Shown: in pieces, positions 19,113 through 28,474 of the stretch
Layout: every line of letters starts with the position of its first letter
How positions within the stretch are numbered: position 1 is the first letter of the stretch
DNA from: Bacteroidia bacterium
GTDB lineage: Bacteria; Bacteroidota; Bacteroidia; Bacteroidales; Marinilabiliaceae
Direction of reading: 5' to 3'
Assembly (NCBI GenBank): GCA_030526155.1
Contig: JAUNDI010000008.1
Span: forward strand, 1-64,000
Length of the DNA stretch: 64,000 nt
Made by a program: the position numbers and the translations under genes
The notes under the pieces: model-generated
Seen by the model: the letters and a program-made list of their open reading frames with translations, nothing else
Told to the model about the DNA's origin: nothing
Databases searched by the model: none

Positions 19113-19973
19113 TTACTCACCTGCGTTAGTTATCCAACTCTCTATACGATATGTATCAACTATCTCCTCCTGACGGCGCTCGGCAGTAGGGAGTTTGTCG
19201 TGACTCTCGATGACAGCCATAAATTTGGTACGACCCTTGATATTACGAGGTGTTGCAAAAGCATCCTTGAAGCCCTTAGACTTAAGATATTCTACTCGAG
19301 CGTTAGCCGCTGCCTCATCGTTGTATGTACCTACGACGATATTATAACGCTTTTCGAGAGAGACTACTGGAGCAGGCTCAGGTTCTGGTTCTGGTACGAC
19401 CTCAGGTTCTGGCTCTACGACAGGCTCTACTATCTCTTCATCCACTTGCTCTGTACCATAGAAGTAGTTGTATACAGCGTTATCCTTATTAACTACAAAT
19501 AGGCATACGTATACACCGATGAGGAATAGGCATACGATAGCTACTATATATACCCATAGGTAATTACTCTTTTCAGAGTAGTTATTGACTACTACTGTAG
19601 GCTCTGGAGATGACTTTGGAGCCTCTTGAGGTTCTGTAGGCTGCATATCTATGATAGGAGACTTTTGTGCGCTATTATCCATTACTATATGATTATCCTC
19701 CATATGGAACTCTCCGATACCCTCTATAGAGATAGACTCTCCAGCATTAAGTTTAGCCTTTACAGACTCTACGTATGCGGCGATACGGCTCTTAGCCTCA
19801 TCTTCTGAGATATTCTCTGCTGTTTTAACTGCTTCAACGAGCATACCATCATCGAATGATAGGAACTGATTGAACATCACTTCGCCTTCACCCTGAGGGC
19901 GGATAAAAGCACCGAAGTCAGGTATAATGACTCTAGTGTTATCCGTTATGAGTTGTTGTATATACTTTTCCAT
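19113..19973 (-). CDS. HU-CCDC81 domain / SPOR domain membrane protein
   Basis: 286 residues. Residues about 1-110 form the HU-like CCDC81 pair found in Bacteroidota (DNTRVIIPDFGAFI..., AGESISIEGIGEF). A transmembrane helix follows at about 147-170 (YLWVYIVAIVCLFLIGVYVC), then a Glu/Pro-rich spacer with repeated EPEPE and a C-terminal SPOR domain (about 208-286, RYNIVVGTYNDEAAANARV). SPOR domains bind denuded peptidoglycan at the division site. The HU-like part suggests cytoplasmic DNA or protein binding, so it may link the cell wall to the chromosome or to a cytoskeletal partner; that part is inference. A minus-7 TATCTTTG lies at 20012-20019. Confidence 0.92.
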   Translation of the reverse strand: MEKYIQQLITDNTRVIIPDFGAFIRPQGEGEVMFNQFLSFDDGMLVEAVKTAENISEDEAKSRIAAYVESVKAKLNAGESISIEGIGEFHMEDNHIVMDNSAQKSPIIDMQPTEPQEAPKSSPEPTVVVNNYSEKSNYLWVYIVAIVCLFLIGVYVCLFVVNKDNAVYNYFYGTEQVDEEIVEPVVEPEPEVVPEPEPEPAPVVSLEKRYNIVVGTYNDEAAANARVEYLKSKGFKDAFATPRNIKGRTKFMAVIESHDKLPTAERRQEEIVDTYRIESWITNAGE

Positions 19974-20036
19974 AATAGTATTATCTACGAAAATATGATA
20001 TGGTAGGGTTGCAAAGATATCATATATTATGACAAA

Positions 20037-23000
20037 TTAGTACTCTCCTCTATAAAAATAATAACCACACACACTAGAGACAGGAGTCATCATAAGGCTT
20101 TCTGTGAGAGATATACCTATAGACTCCTCTACATTTAGGAGAGAGAAGAGAGTCTTCTTCTGCTCATGATCTGGGCATATAGCATAACCGATAGCTGGGC
20201 GGATACCCTTAGGAGAGTATGTTTCCTGGAGGTATTGGCTAAGAGCCTCGGCTAGGCGATCTGCGAGGAGTTGGAGCATGAGAGCATTATAGTCGTCACC
20301 CTCGGCGCGGAATTTATCTATATGAGATTGCAGTCCTATACCGGTAGTACCAGCGAACATACCGATATAATCTGTACGATTAGTTGACTTAGGAGCTACG
20401 TACTCTGCTAGAGAGTTACCCTTGACAGAGGTATGAGGGAAATGAAGAGTAGTAATAGGGCTATTCACTTGGCGTTTACGAAGGATGGTAGATTGGAGAG
20501 AACACTCGACGCAACCGCAACCATAAGGCGCTTGGTGGGTGGCATACAACTCCACATGTTCGTTATCTATAGCATTACAAGGGAAGAACTCCACTACGGC
20601 GCGAGCGGTAGTAAGCTTTTCGGTTACCATACGAGACAACATAGCCTTTCCATCAGCTATAAGCTTATCACCCTCTGGGCCTACCTTAGTCTTCCAAGCC
20701 GCAAGGAACATAGCCCAGTGGATATGAGGGATGATGAGGTTAAGATCTATATCCTCTAGTACGACACGCGATACAGGAGGTACGGAGATAGATTCACTCT
20801 TCCAGTCGAATAGAGGCTCGGTAGATTTAGGGGTAGCCTTAGGTGTTGGGGCGACCTTTTCTGCCTCAGCCTTACGTAGAGACTCTTGATGCTCGGCCAA
20901 ATCGGCGAGGAACTTCTGATCCTTATTAACGAGGCACTGAGTAACCCAAGCACTCTTACTAGCATCTATGGTATATACTACAGGAGCGCTATACACGGGA
21001 GCTATACGGAGAGAGGTATGAATGTCAGATGTAGTAGCTCCACCAATCATGACAGGTATTTTGAGGCTCTCAGCCTCGAGAGCACGACATACATTTATCA
21101 TCTCGTCTAGGCTAGGAGTAATAAGACCACTTAAGCCGATTACATCAGGCTGCCATTCCTTAGCCACGCGGACAATCTCTTCTGTCTCTACCATTACGCC
21201 TAGATCCTTGACCTCGAAATTATTACAAGCCAAGACTACGCATACGATATTCTTACCGATATCATGGACATCGCCCTTAACAGTAGCGAAGAGCACCTTA
21301 CCAGCAGACGTAGAAGTCTTACCAGCCGCCTGCTTTTGAGCCTCGATAGTAGGTTGGAGAATTTCGACGGCACGCTTCATGACACGAGCAGTCTTAACCA
21401 CTTGAGGGAGGAACATCTTACCCTCGCCAAAGAGAGTACCCACGTAGTTCATACCATCCATAAGAGGACCCTCTATGATAGATATAGCTAGAGGGTACTT
21501 TTCGAGCGCCTCGTGGAGGTCGGCCTCAAGGAAATCCGTTATACCCCTCTGCAAGCTATGCTTGAGACGCTCCTCGAGCGATGAAGAGCGCCACTCGGCA
21601 CCCTGCTTAGCAGGAGCGGTACCAGCACTTGCTGCAGCCTTAGCCTTTAGTTCCTCGGCAAGAGATATAAGTATTTCTGTTGCCTCTGGGGTACGATTAA
21701 GTACGACATCCTCTATACGATCACGTAGGTTAGGCTCTATGGTATTATAATCCATCATAGCGGCAGGATTAACGATACCCATATCCATACCCTCGCGAAC
21801 AGCGTGATGGAGGAAAACAGAGTGCATAGCCTCGCGCACTAGGTTGTTACCACGGAACGAGAAGCTAAGATTACTAACACCACCGGATATTTTAGCATGA
21901 GGAAGGTTCGCCTTTATCCATGTACAAGTACGGATGAAATCGACAGCATAATTGTCATGAGTATCGATACCTGTAGCGATAGCGAGGACATTAGGGTCGA
22001 ATATGATATCCTCTGGAGGGAATCCGATACCTGTAAGGAGTTTATATGCACGACCACAGACCTCGATACGACGTTCATAAGTATCAGCCTGACCCTTCTC
22101 ATCGAACGCCATAACGACGGTAGCTGCGCCATAGCGAAGGATGGTACGAGCATGGTCGAGGAACTTCTCCTCGCCCTCTTTGAGTGATATACTATTTACG
22201 ATGCACTTACCCTGTACGCATTCGAGACCAGCCTCGATGACCTCCCATTTAGAAGAGTCGATCATTATAGGGAGGCGAGCCACATCGGGTTCAGACATAA
22301 GGAGATTTAGGAACGTACGCATTTCCGCCTTAGCATCGAGCATAGCGTCGTCCATATTAACATCGATGATATCAGCACCCTGTTCAGCCTCTGCTCTCGC
22401 GATGCCTAGTGCTTCATCGTAATTTTTTTCATTTATGAGGCGAAGGAACTTACGGCTACCAGCCACGTTACAACGCTCACCCACTTGGTAGAACTCCTTA
22501 TTTTTCTTATCCACCTCCATAGGGTCTAGACCCGAGAGGCGCATTATATGCTTATTATCGGATGGCTTATGAGGGACTACGTCATTAGCCTCAGCCACAA
22601 CGCGAGCGATAGCCGCAATATGGTCAGGCGTTGTACCACAACAACCTCCTACGATATTAACGAGACCATGGCGAAGCATCTCGTGGACATTATCAGCCAT
22701 CATCTCAGGAGACTCATCATATTGACCGAACTGATTAGGGAGGCCCGCATTTGGGTATGCGCTAATGAAGCAATCAGCCTGAGAACCTAAGAGTTCGATA
22801 TAAGGCATCATATCACGTGCGCCGAAAGAACAGTTAAGTCCCACGCTAAGCAGATTGACATGGCGAACAGCATTAAGGAAAGCTGGGACTGTTTGGCCCG
22901 ATAAAGTACGACCACTCTTATCAGCTATAGTAGCGCTAAGCATGATAGGGAAATCGGGCATATTCTTTTCCGCCATTACCTGTTGAGCGGCGAAGAGAGC

Positions 23001-23561
23001 AGCCTTAGCATTAAGGGTATCGAAGATAGTCTCTATTAGGAGGATATCTACGCCGCCATCGATGAGGCCACGAATCTGCTCTGCATAAGCCTCGGAGAGT
23101 TCGGCGAAAGATATAGCGCGAAATCCAGGGTTATTAACATCAGGACTTATACTAGCAGTCTTATTAGTAGGACCCATAGAGCCGGCCACGAGGCGAGGCT
23201 TCTCTGGGGTAGAGTATTTATCAGCTATACCACGTGCGATACGTGCTGCTGCTACATTCATGTCATAAGCAGCAGGCTCCAAGCCATAATCAGCTTGAGA
23301 GATACGGGTACTAGAGAAGGTGTTAGTCTCTATGATATCGGCACCCGCTTTAAGGTAACGCTCATGAATCTCCTCAATGACCTTAGGTTGTGTAAGTACG
23401 AGGACATCATTATTACCCTTAATAGGGAGATGATGATTAGCGAAACGAGCACCACGGAAGTCGGCCTCTGACAACCCATATTGTTGTATAAGGCTACCCA
23501 TAGCGCCATCTATAACCAAGATACGCTCCTGAAGGAGATTGCGAATTTCTGAAAGATTCAT
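20037..23561 (-). CDS. metH: Cobalamin-dependent methionine synthase
   Basis: 1174 residues. Domains in order: homocysteine-binding barrel with the zinc ligand GGCCGTTP (about 310); pterin-binding barrel (about 355-620); cobalamin domain with [11 protein letters not shown] (about 750-760; His is the cobalt ligand); and the AdoMet activation domain (about 920-1174) with [12 protein letters not shown]. It methylates homocysteine using methyl-THF. The activation domain is shortened: the linker before GIRPA is about 20 residues shorter than in the E. coli enzyme, and the chain stops at GYYFYRGEY, about 40 residues early. It also has a Cys-rich segment YGCGCVECS. It follows the AraC gene by 15 bp. 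No cobalamin riboswitch is visible. Confidence 0.96.
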   Translation of the reverse strand: MNLSEIRNLLQERILVIDGAMGSLIQQYGLSEADFRGARFANHHLPIKGNNDVLVLTQPKVIEEIHERYLKAGADIIETNTFSSTRISQADYGLEPAAYDMNVAAARIARGIADKYSTPEKPRLVAGSMGPTNKTASISPDVNNPGFRAISFAELSEAYAEQIRGLIDGGVDILLIETIFDTLNAKAALFAAQQVMAEKNMPDFPIMLSATIADKSGRTLSGQTVPAFLNAVRHVNLLSVGLNCSFGARDMMPYIELLGSQADCFISAYPNAGLPNQFGQYDESPEMMADNVHEMLRHGLVNIVGGCCGTTPDHIAAIARVVAEANDVVPHKPSDNKHIMRLSGLDPMEVDKKNKEFYQVGERCNVAGSRKFLRLINEKNYDEALGIARAEAEQGADIIDVNMDDAMLDAKAEMRTFLNLLMSEPDVARLPIMIDSSKWEVIEAGLECVQGKCIVNSISLKEGEEKFLDHARTILRYGAATVVMAFDEKGQADTYERRIEVCGRAYKLLTGIGFPPEDIIFDPNVLAIATGIDTHDNYAVDFIRTCTWIKANLPHAKISGGVSNLSFSFRGNNLVREAMHSVFLHHAVREGMDMGIVNPAAMMDYNTIEPNLRDRIEDVVLNRTPEATEILISLAEELKAKAAASAGTAPAKQGAEWRSSSLEERLKHSLQRGITDFLEADLHEALEKYPLAISIIEGPLMDGMNYVGTLFGEGKMFLPQVVKTARVMKRAVEILQPTIEAQKQAAGKTSTSAGKVLFATVKGDVHDIGKNIVCVVLACNNFEVKDLGVMVETEEIVRVAKEWQPDVIGLSGLITPSLDEMINVCRALEAESLKIPVMIGGATTSDIHTSLRIAPVYSAPVVYTIDASKSAWVTQCLVNKDQKFLADLAEHQESLRKAEAEKVAPTPKATPKSTEPLFDWKSESISVPPVSRVVLEDIDLNLIIPHIHWAMFLAAWKTKVGPEGDKLIADGKAMLSRMVTEKLTTARAVVEFFPCNAIDNEHVELYATHQAPYGCGCVECSLQSTILRKRQVNSPITTLHFPHTSVKGNSLAEYVAPKSTNRTDYIGMFAGTTGIGLQSHIDKFRAEGDDYNALMLQLLADRLAEALSQYLQETYSPKGIRPAIGYAICPDHEQKKTLFSLLNVEESIGISLTESLMMTPVSSVCGYYFYRGEY

Positions 23562-23576
23562 GATAAGAATATTATA

Positions 23577-24464
23577 CTAGTAAACGACACGAGATCCCTG
23601 ATAAGTCTGGCGATATTCGCTAGGAGTGAGACCCTGATGGCGTTTGAACACGCGATTGAAGTTAGATATATTATTAAAGCCACAAGAGTAGCATATTTCG
23701 CCAATAGTTTTATTTGAGTCGACCATCATACGAGAAGCGTAGCCGATACGGATATCATTGAGGAAATCTATAAAAGACTTACCTGTGCGACTTTTTATGA
23801 GGCGAGTAAAGGTAACTGTGGACAAACGGACGCTCTGAGCCACATCCTCCACCTTAATCTTTTCGGCATAATGAGTCTTGAGGTAGTTGTAAGCTAGCTC
23901 TACACGCTCATCAGCGAAGCCTGCAGTATTTTGGGTTTGGAAAGAGACGTTAGCCAATTGGCGCTGATTAGGCGCTATAGACATAGCATGGAGGAGACGC
24001 ATGAGTTCGATAAACGACTCGAACCCCTTCTTGCTAGCGAGATTAGTAAGAATTGGGAGAATCTCACGTATAGAATCCTCGGCGAAGACTACGCCCTGTG
24101 AGGAGCGGTTAAGCATATCAGATATAGAGCGGAAGATATGCTTTTCGAGAAGTGTTTTGCTAAGGATGTCGCCATTGAACTGAATAGTAATTTCGCGGCA
24201 AGGTTTAGAATCGTCGTAAGAACCCACTTGCCATGCGTGGTATAGGTTAGGACCTACGATACAAAGCTCTAGGTCTGTAATCTCCTCTACGCTATCGCCC
24301 ATTACACGTTGTACACCAGGAGCATTGATGATACAGTTGATTTCGTACTCTGGATGGAAGTGTAGTGGATATATAAAATCGTTCTTTACTCGATCAAAGA
24401 CCAAGAAAGTATCTTGATTATCATTTAGTGCTGTTACCTCACAAGATATTGAAGGTTGTTTCAT
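23577..24464 (-). CDS. AraC family transcription regulator
   Basis: 295 residues. An N-terminal cupin-like sensor (FIYPLHFHPEYEINCI, about 28-45) precedes the double helix-turn-helix of AraC type in the last 100 residues (YAEKIKVEDVAQSVRLSTVTFTRLIKSRTGKSFIDF, then GEICYSCGFNNISNFNRVFKRH). It lies 15 bp upstream of metH on the same strand and diverges from prmC. Such sensors in Bacteroidota often respond to small sugars, but cotranscription with metH is a hint of another role. Target unknown. Minus-7 TATCTTTG at 24497-24504. Confidence 0.9.
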   Translation of the reverse strand: MKQPSISCEVTALNDNQDTFLVFDRVKNDFIYPLHFHPEYEINCIINAPGVQRVMGDSVEEITDLELCIVGPNLYHAWQVGSYDDSKPCREITIQFNGDILSKTLLEKHIFRSISDMLNRSSQGVVFAEDSIREILPILTNLASKKGFESFIELMRLLHAMSIAPNQRQLANVSFQTQNTAGFADERVELAYNYLKTHYAEKIKVEDVAQSVRLSTVTFTRLIKSRTGKSFIDFLNDIRIGYASRMMVDSNKTIGEICYSCGFNNISNFNRVFKRHQGLTPSEYRQTYQGSRVVY

Positions 24465-24496
24465 ATTCCAACAAGTGCGTATAGTTTCCTAAAATA

Positions 24497-24525
24497 CAAA
24501 GATAGAGAAATAATCTTTATTTTTG
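24497..24525. promoter_or_regulatory. Divergent promoters for AraC gene and prmC
   Basis: Minus strand TATCTTTG (24497-24504) serves the AraC gene; plus strand TATTTTTG (24518-24525) serves prmC. The plus element ends only four bases before the prmC start codon, so prmC mRNA should have almost no leader. Confidence 0.55.
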
Positions 24526-24529
24526 CGAT

Positions 24530-25363
24530 ATGACGAAGATTGCAGAGATAAAACGCGAAGCAGCAACTACGCTTAATAGCGTAGAGGTGGCTCAATACCT
24601 ATTGGAAGATTATTTTAATTGGACGTCAATAGAGTTGATGATGGAGGGTCAGCGCGAGTTGACATTAAAGGAGGAGAAAGAGCTACGTGAGATGATAGGG
24701 AGGTTGGAAAATGGAGAACCATTGCAGTATGTGACAGGGAGAGCCTTCTTTAGGGGAGAGTATTATAGGGTAACAGATGCGGTATTGATACCTAGACCTG
24801 AGACATCGGAGTTGGTAGATTGGGTTTTAGAGGAGAAGATGGAGAGAGGTAAGGTATTAGACATTGGCACTGGCAGCGGAATAATAGCGTGCTCGATAAA
24901 AGAGGGAAGAGCAGAATGGGAAGTAGTGGGGGTGGATGTTTCGGAGAGAGCGTTAGCGGTGGCAAGAGAGAATGGCGATGAGAGAGGGGTAAGGTTTGTC
25001 TTAGACGACATATTGAATCTAAAGAATGACAGAATATTAGACGATGTAGATATTGTGGTATCGAATCCTCCTTATGTATTAGAGAGAGAGAGGGTGGAGA
25101 TGGAGAGACATGTATTGGATTATGAGCCTCACTTAGCATTATTTGTTCCAAATGATGATGCGTTGAGATTTTACAAGAAGATAGCAGAACTTTTGAAAGA
25201 TAGTGTGGAGAGAGTAGGAAAGAGGAGAGTACTATTTTTTGAGATAAATGAAGCCTTTGGGGAAGAGACTATGGAGATGATGAGAGGGTTGGGATATATA
25301 GATGTGGAGTGCAGAAAAGATGCCTTTGGAAAAGATAGGATGGTAAGAGGGGTAATTTTTTGA
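24530..25363 (+). CDS. prmC: Peptide chain release factor glutamine methyltransferase
   Basis: 277 residues. It methylates the Gln of the GGQ motif in release factors, with AdoMet. An N-terminal helical domain is followed by the Rossmann methyltransferase part: VLDIGTGSGIIACSI (about 104-118) and the catalytic VSNPPYV (about 178-184). The coding strand is unusually G- and purine-rich (G 29, C 4 in 24901-24960) with many AGA/AGG/GAG codons, unlike its minus-strand neighbours. This follows the strand skew of the left half rather than transfer. The start is fixed by the need for the N-terminal domain. Confidence 0.95.
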   Translation: MTKIAEIKREAATTLNSVEVAQYLLEDYFNWTSIELMMEGQRELTLKEEKELREMIGRLENGEPLQYVTGRAFFRGEYYRVTDAVLIPRPETSELVDWVLEEKMERGKVLDIGTGSGIIACSIKEGRAEWEVVGVDVSERALAVARENGDERGVRFVLDDILNLKNDRILDDVDIVVSNPPYVLERERVEMERHVLDYEPHLALFVPNDDALRFYKKIAELLKDSVERVGKRRVLFFEINEAFGEETMEMMRGLGYIDVECRKDAFGKDRMVRGVIF

Positions 25364-25390
25364 CTTGACAATTGACAGTTGATAATTGAT

Positions 25391-25427
25391 AAAAAGAGAG
25401 GACACCCCTAAGTGGAGCATCCTCTCT
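25391..25427 (-). terminator. Convergent terminator between prmC and the lipoprotein gene
   Basis: An 8-bp stem (25395-25402 with 25420-25427) with a longer partly paired loop. The T run is on the minus side (complement of 25391-25395), so it mainly ends the lipoprotein transcript. Confidence 0.65.
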
Positions 25428-25447
25428 GAGATTTTAAGGTATAGTGT

Positions 25448-26446
25448 TTATTTATCTAGGAATTTAATATTCTTGATAAGAATCTTATTAAGATCCTCTG
25501 GCAAAGTGTATGTAGTGTGCTCTTTACCAGTATTGGTATCAACCACTGTCATATATACCTCGAATACGTAACCCTTGTTGAGGCTAGTGAGGTCGATAGT
25601 GTTCCATGTTTTTACCTTATCATTGAGAGTTACCTTACCATTCTTATCCTTCTCAGCAAGAGTAATAGCTACCTCTTTTGTGAAAGTATCATTCTTTACA
25701 CCGCTTACGAGAGTTTCTACTGTCTTCTTAAGGTTTGTAAGATTTGAGACATTTAGGCTCTCGATATAGCTACGTACGTAGAGGACGATTTTGCTATTAT
25801 TTGGAAGTTCGCCTACTTCGTTACCTTGGAAATCGGTCCAATCGATAGTCCACTCAACATTATCAGACTCTAGGTTCTCGTAGATACGAGGGAGGCAGAT
25901 ATCCATGCTCTTGATATACTTACCCTTTGTGAGAGACAAAGTAGAAGATACTAGCTCGGTAGCATTGAGGTCGAAATGCTTACAGAAGATAGCCTTACAG
26001 AAAGAGCCGCCTACAGCTACGAGAGATTCACCCTCTGACTTGTCGATAGGTGCGTAGTAACCGTAGTTATCATCATCATATCCGATATTAATAGGACAGA
26101 AACCACCGAAATGACCTTCGAAAAGGATATTTTTCCATTGAGAAGATTGACCTTGGTAGATACCCTCTGGGTCGTATGTACCGAACTCCTCAGGAGCAGT
26201 AGTACAGAAAGAGTAAAGGTCTATAGCCTGAAGGCTTATTAGTGATGCGTTGGTATCGCCAGCCTTAATAAAATATGTATATGCACCAGCCTTTTCAGAT
26301 GCGAGAGAGAGAGTAGACTTACCTAGAGATTGGTAGTCTGAGAAGTTGTACTCATCATCCTCATCGTCATCATCACCACAAGAAGTCAATGTAAATGTGC
26401 ACGACATGGCTGCTACCATGAATGCGTAAAATAATGCTTTTTTCAT
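25448..26446 (-). CDS. DUF4465-like secreted lipoprotein
   Basis: 332 residues. The signal peptide ends in the lipobox FTLTSC (Cys near 23), followed by an acidic GDDDDEDDE linker, a frequent mark of surface-exported Bacteroidota lipoproteins. The body (about 35-235) has FEGHFGGFCPINIGYDDDNYGYY, VAVGGSFCKAIF and LYVRSYI, which recall DUF4465 proteins, often encoded near outer-membrane uptake systems. No enzyme motif. It is single-gene between prmC and typA. The family call is a judgement from pattern, not from a profile search. Confidence 0.7.
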   Translation of the reverse strand: MKKALFYAFMVAAMSCTFTLTSCGDDDDEDDEYNFSDYQSLGKSTLSLASEKAGAYTYFIKAGDTNASLISLQAIDLYSFCTTAPEEFGTYDPEGIYQGQSSQWKNILFEGHFGGFCPINIGYDDDNYGYYAPIDKSEGESLVAVGGSFCKAIFCKHFDLNATELVSSTLSLTKGKYIKSMDICLPRIYENLESDNVEWTIDWTDFQGNEVGELPNNSKIVLYVRSYIESLNVSNLTNLKKTVETLVSGVKNDTFTKEVAITLAEKDKNGKVTLNDKVKTWNTIDLTSLNKGYVFEVYMTVVDTNTGKEHTTYTLPEDLNKILIKNIKFLDK

Positions 26447-26500
26447 CTTAGTTACTTTTTGTCATTGCTACCTAGTACGCTGAAAGGAGCTAAAAGTTTA

Positions 26501-26545
26501 GAATAAAAAGAAAAGTCCCACGAAACCAAAGCAGTTACGTGGGAC
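26501..26545 (-). terminator. typA terminator
   Basis: An 8-bp stem (26515-26522 with 26538-26545) followed in the minus direction by TTTTCTTTTTATTC. Confidence 0.8.
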
Positions 26546-26567
26546 GTAGGTAATAATATGAGAGAAA

Positions 26568-28376
26568 TTACTCTTGTTCGCGTTTAGCCATACGCTTACG
26601 ATCGACCTCATTAAGAAGGATTTTACGGAGGCGCATAGAGTGAGGAGTAACCTCGACGTACTCGTCACCCTGGATATACTCGAGAGCCTCTTCAAGGCTG
26701 AAAGTAACAGGAGGAGCAAGGTGTACTGCCTCATCAGAACCTGATGCACGCATATTAGTAAGCTTCTTACTCTTAGTAACATTGAGGACGATATCACCCT
26801 CGCGAGTATTTTCGCCTACTACCTGACCAGCGTAGACCTCATCTTGAGGATTGATGAAGAACTTACCACGATCTTGGAGTTTACCGAGAGCATAAGCGAA
26901 TGCTGTACCACTCTCCATAGCTATGAGGGAGCCTGTAGTACGCTTCTCGATAGGACCCTTCCAAGGTTCGAAGCCGAGGAGACGGTGTGCCATGATAGCC
27001 TCGCCTGCAGAGGCGGTCATTAGGTTTGAACGGAGACCGATGATACCACGTGAAGGAATCTTAAACTCCTGGTGGATACGATCGCCTTTACGCTCCATAT
27101 TTGTGAGTTCGCCCTTACGCTGAGTAACCATTTCGATAGCCTTACCAGAGCAATCCTCTGGGAGGTCGATAGTGAGCTCCTCTATAGGCTCGCACTTAAC
27201 GCCATCGATTTCCTTGATGATAACTTGAGGCTGACCTACCTGCAACTCGTAACCCTCGCGACGCATAGTCTCGATAAGTACAGACAAGTGGAGGACGCCA
27301 CGACCGAATACATTCCATGCGTCAGCTGAATCTGTAGGCTCAACACGGAGGGCAAGATTCTTCTCGAGCTCCTTATCGAGACGATCCTTGATATGACGAG
27401 AAGTCACGAACTTACCATCCTTACCGAAGAAAGGAGAGTTGTTGATAGTGAACAACATTGACATTGTAGGCTCGTCGATAGCGATAGGATCAAGAGGTTC
27501 TGGGTTGATAGCATCGGCTACAGTATCGCCAATTTCGAAGCCCTCGAGACCTACGATAGCGCATATCTCGCCACAAGGAACGACGTCAACCTTAACCTTA
27601 CCCATACCATCATATAGGTAAAGATCCTTGATACGCATCTTTTGGATACGACCATCGCGCTTACAAAGGCTGATATCCATATTGGTACGAAGTTCGCCAC
27701 GAGTAACACGACCGATAGCTATACGACCTGTATAATTTGAATACTCGAGAGATGTTACCAACATTTGAGGTGTACCCTCAACAACTTTAGGCGCTGGGAT
27801 ATGCTCGATGATAGTATTGAATACGGCATCAATATTATCTGTCATCACCTTCCAATCGGAAGACATCCAGTTATTCTTAGCCGATCCGTAGAGTGTAGGG
27901 AAGTCAAGCTGCTCCTCTGTTGCCTCGAGAGCGAACATGAGGTCGAACACCTTCTCATATACCTCCTCAGGACGGCAGTTAGGCTTATCTACCTTATTGA
28001 TAACAACGATAGGTTTAAGACCCAACTGGATAGCCTTTTGAAGAACGAAACGAGTCTGAGGCATAGGGCCCTCGAAAGCGTCTACGAGCAACAATACGCC
28101 ATCTGCCATGTTGAGCACGCGCTCTACCTCACCACCGAAATCGGAGTGGCCTGGAGTATCAATGATATTGATGCGGTATTCGCCCCATTGTACAGCACAG
28201 TTCTTGGCAAGAATTGTTATACCACGCTCGCGTTCGAGCTCATTATTATCCATCAAGAGGTCGCCGACCTTCTGATTGTCGCGGAATAGCTTTGCCGCAT
28301 GCAACATCTTGTCTACAAGAGTTGTCTTACCATGGTCGACGTGCGCTATTATGGCTACGTTACGTATCTTCTGCAT
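26568..28376 (-). CDS. typA: Ribosome-associated translational GTPase TypA/BipA
   Basis: 602 residues. GTPase domain with [15 protein letters not shown] (P-loop), [11 protein letters not shown], and NKVDKP; then the beta-barrel, EF-G-like and the TypA-specific C-terminal domain ([17 protein letters not shown]). It binds the ribosome and helps large-subunit assembly and stress growth. Single gene, minus-7 TAACTTTG at 28414-28421. The skew change in the window starts just to the right of this gene. Confidence 0.97.
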   Translation of the reverse strand: MQKIRNVAIIAHVDHGKTTLVDKMLHAAKLFRDNQKVGDLLMDNNELERERGITILAKNCAVQWGEYRINIIDTPGHSDFGGEVERVLNMADGVLLLVDAFEGPMPQTRFVLQKAIQLGLKPIVVINKVDKPNCRPEEVYEKVFDLMFALEATEEQLDFPTLYGSAKNNWMSSDWKVMTDNIDAVFNTIIEHIPAPKVVEGTPQMLVTSLEYSNYTGRIAIGRVTRGELRTNMDISLCKRDGRIQKMRIKDLYLYDGMGKVKVDVVPCGEICAIVGLEGFEIGDTVADAINPEPLDPIAIDEPTMSMLFTINNSPFFGKDGKFVTSRHIKDRLDKELEKNLALRVEPTDSADAWNVFGRGVLHLSVLIETMRREGYELQVGQPQVIIKEIDGVKCEPIEELTIDLPEDCSGKAIEMVTQRKGELTNMERKGDRIHQEFKIPSRGIIGLRSNLMTASAGEAIMAHRLLGFEPWKGPIEKRTTGSLIAMESGTAFAYALGKLQDRGKFFINPQDEVYAGQVVGENTREGDIVLNVTKSKKLTNMRASGSDEAVHLAPPVTFSLEEALEYIQGDEYVEVTPHSMRLRKILLNEVDRKRMAKREQE

Positions 28377-28474
28377 TAAGTCAAATATTTATTCTAAGCG
28401 AAAATTATCGTCGCAAAGTTATCTATCTCTTTCTAAGTACGTACTATCCACTTAGTTAAAAGATATAAATATTG

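Noticed and set aside
23562..24529. Cobalamin or SAM riboswitch for metH
   Set aside because: The AraC gene is 15 bp upstream, and the AraC leader is only about 25 nt, too short for either riboswitch.
24530..25363. prmC as a recently transferred gene because of its odd composition
   Set aside because: Its G-rich coding strand matches the skew of nearby intergenic DNA on the same strand, so strand bias explains it better.
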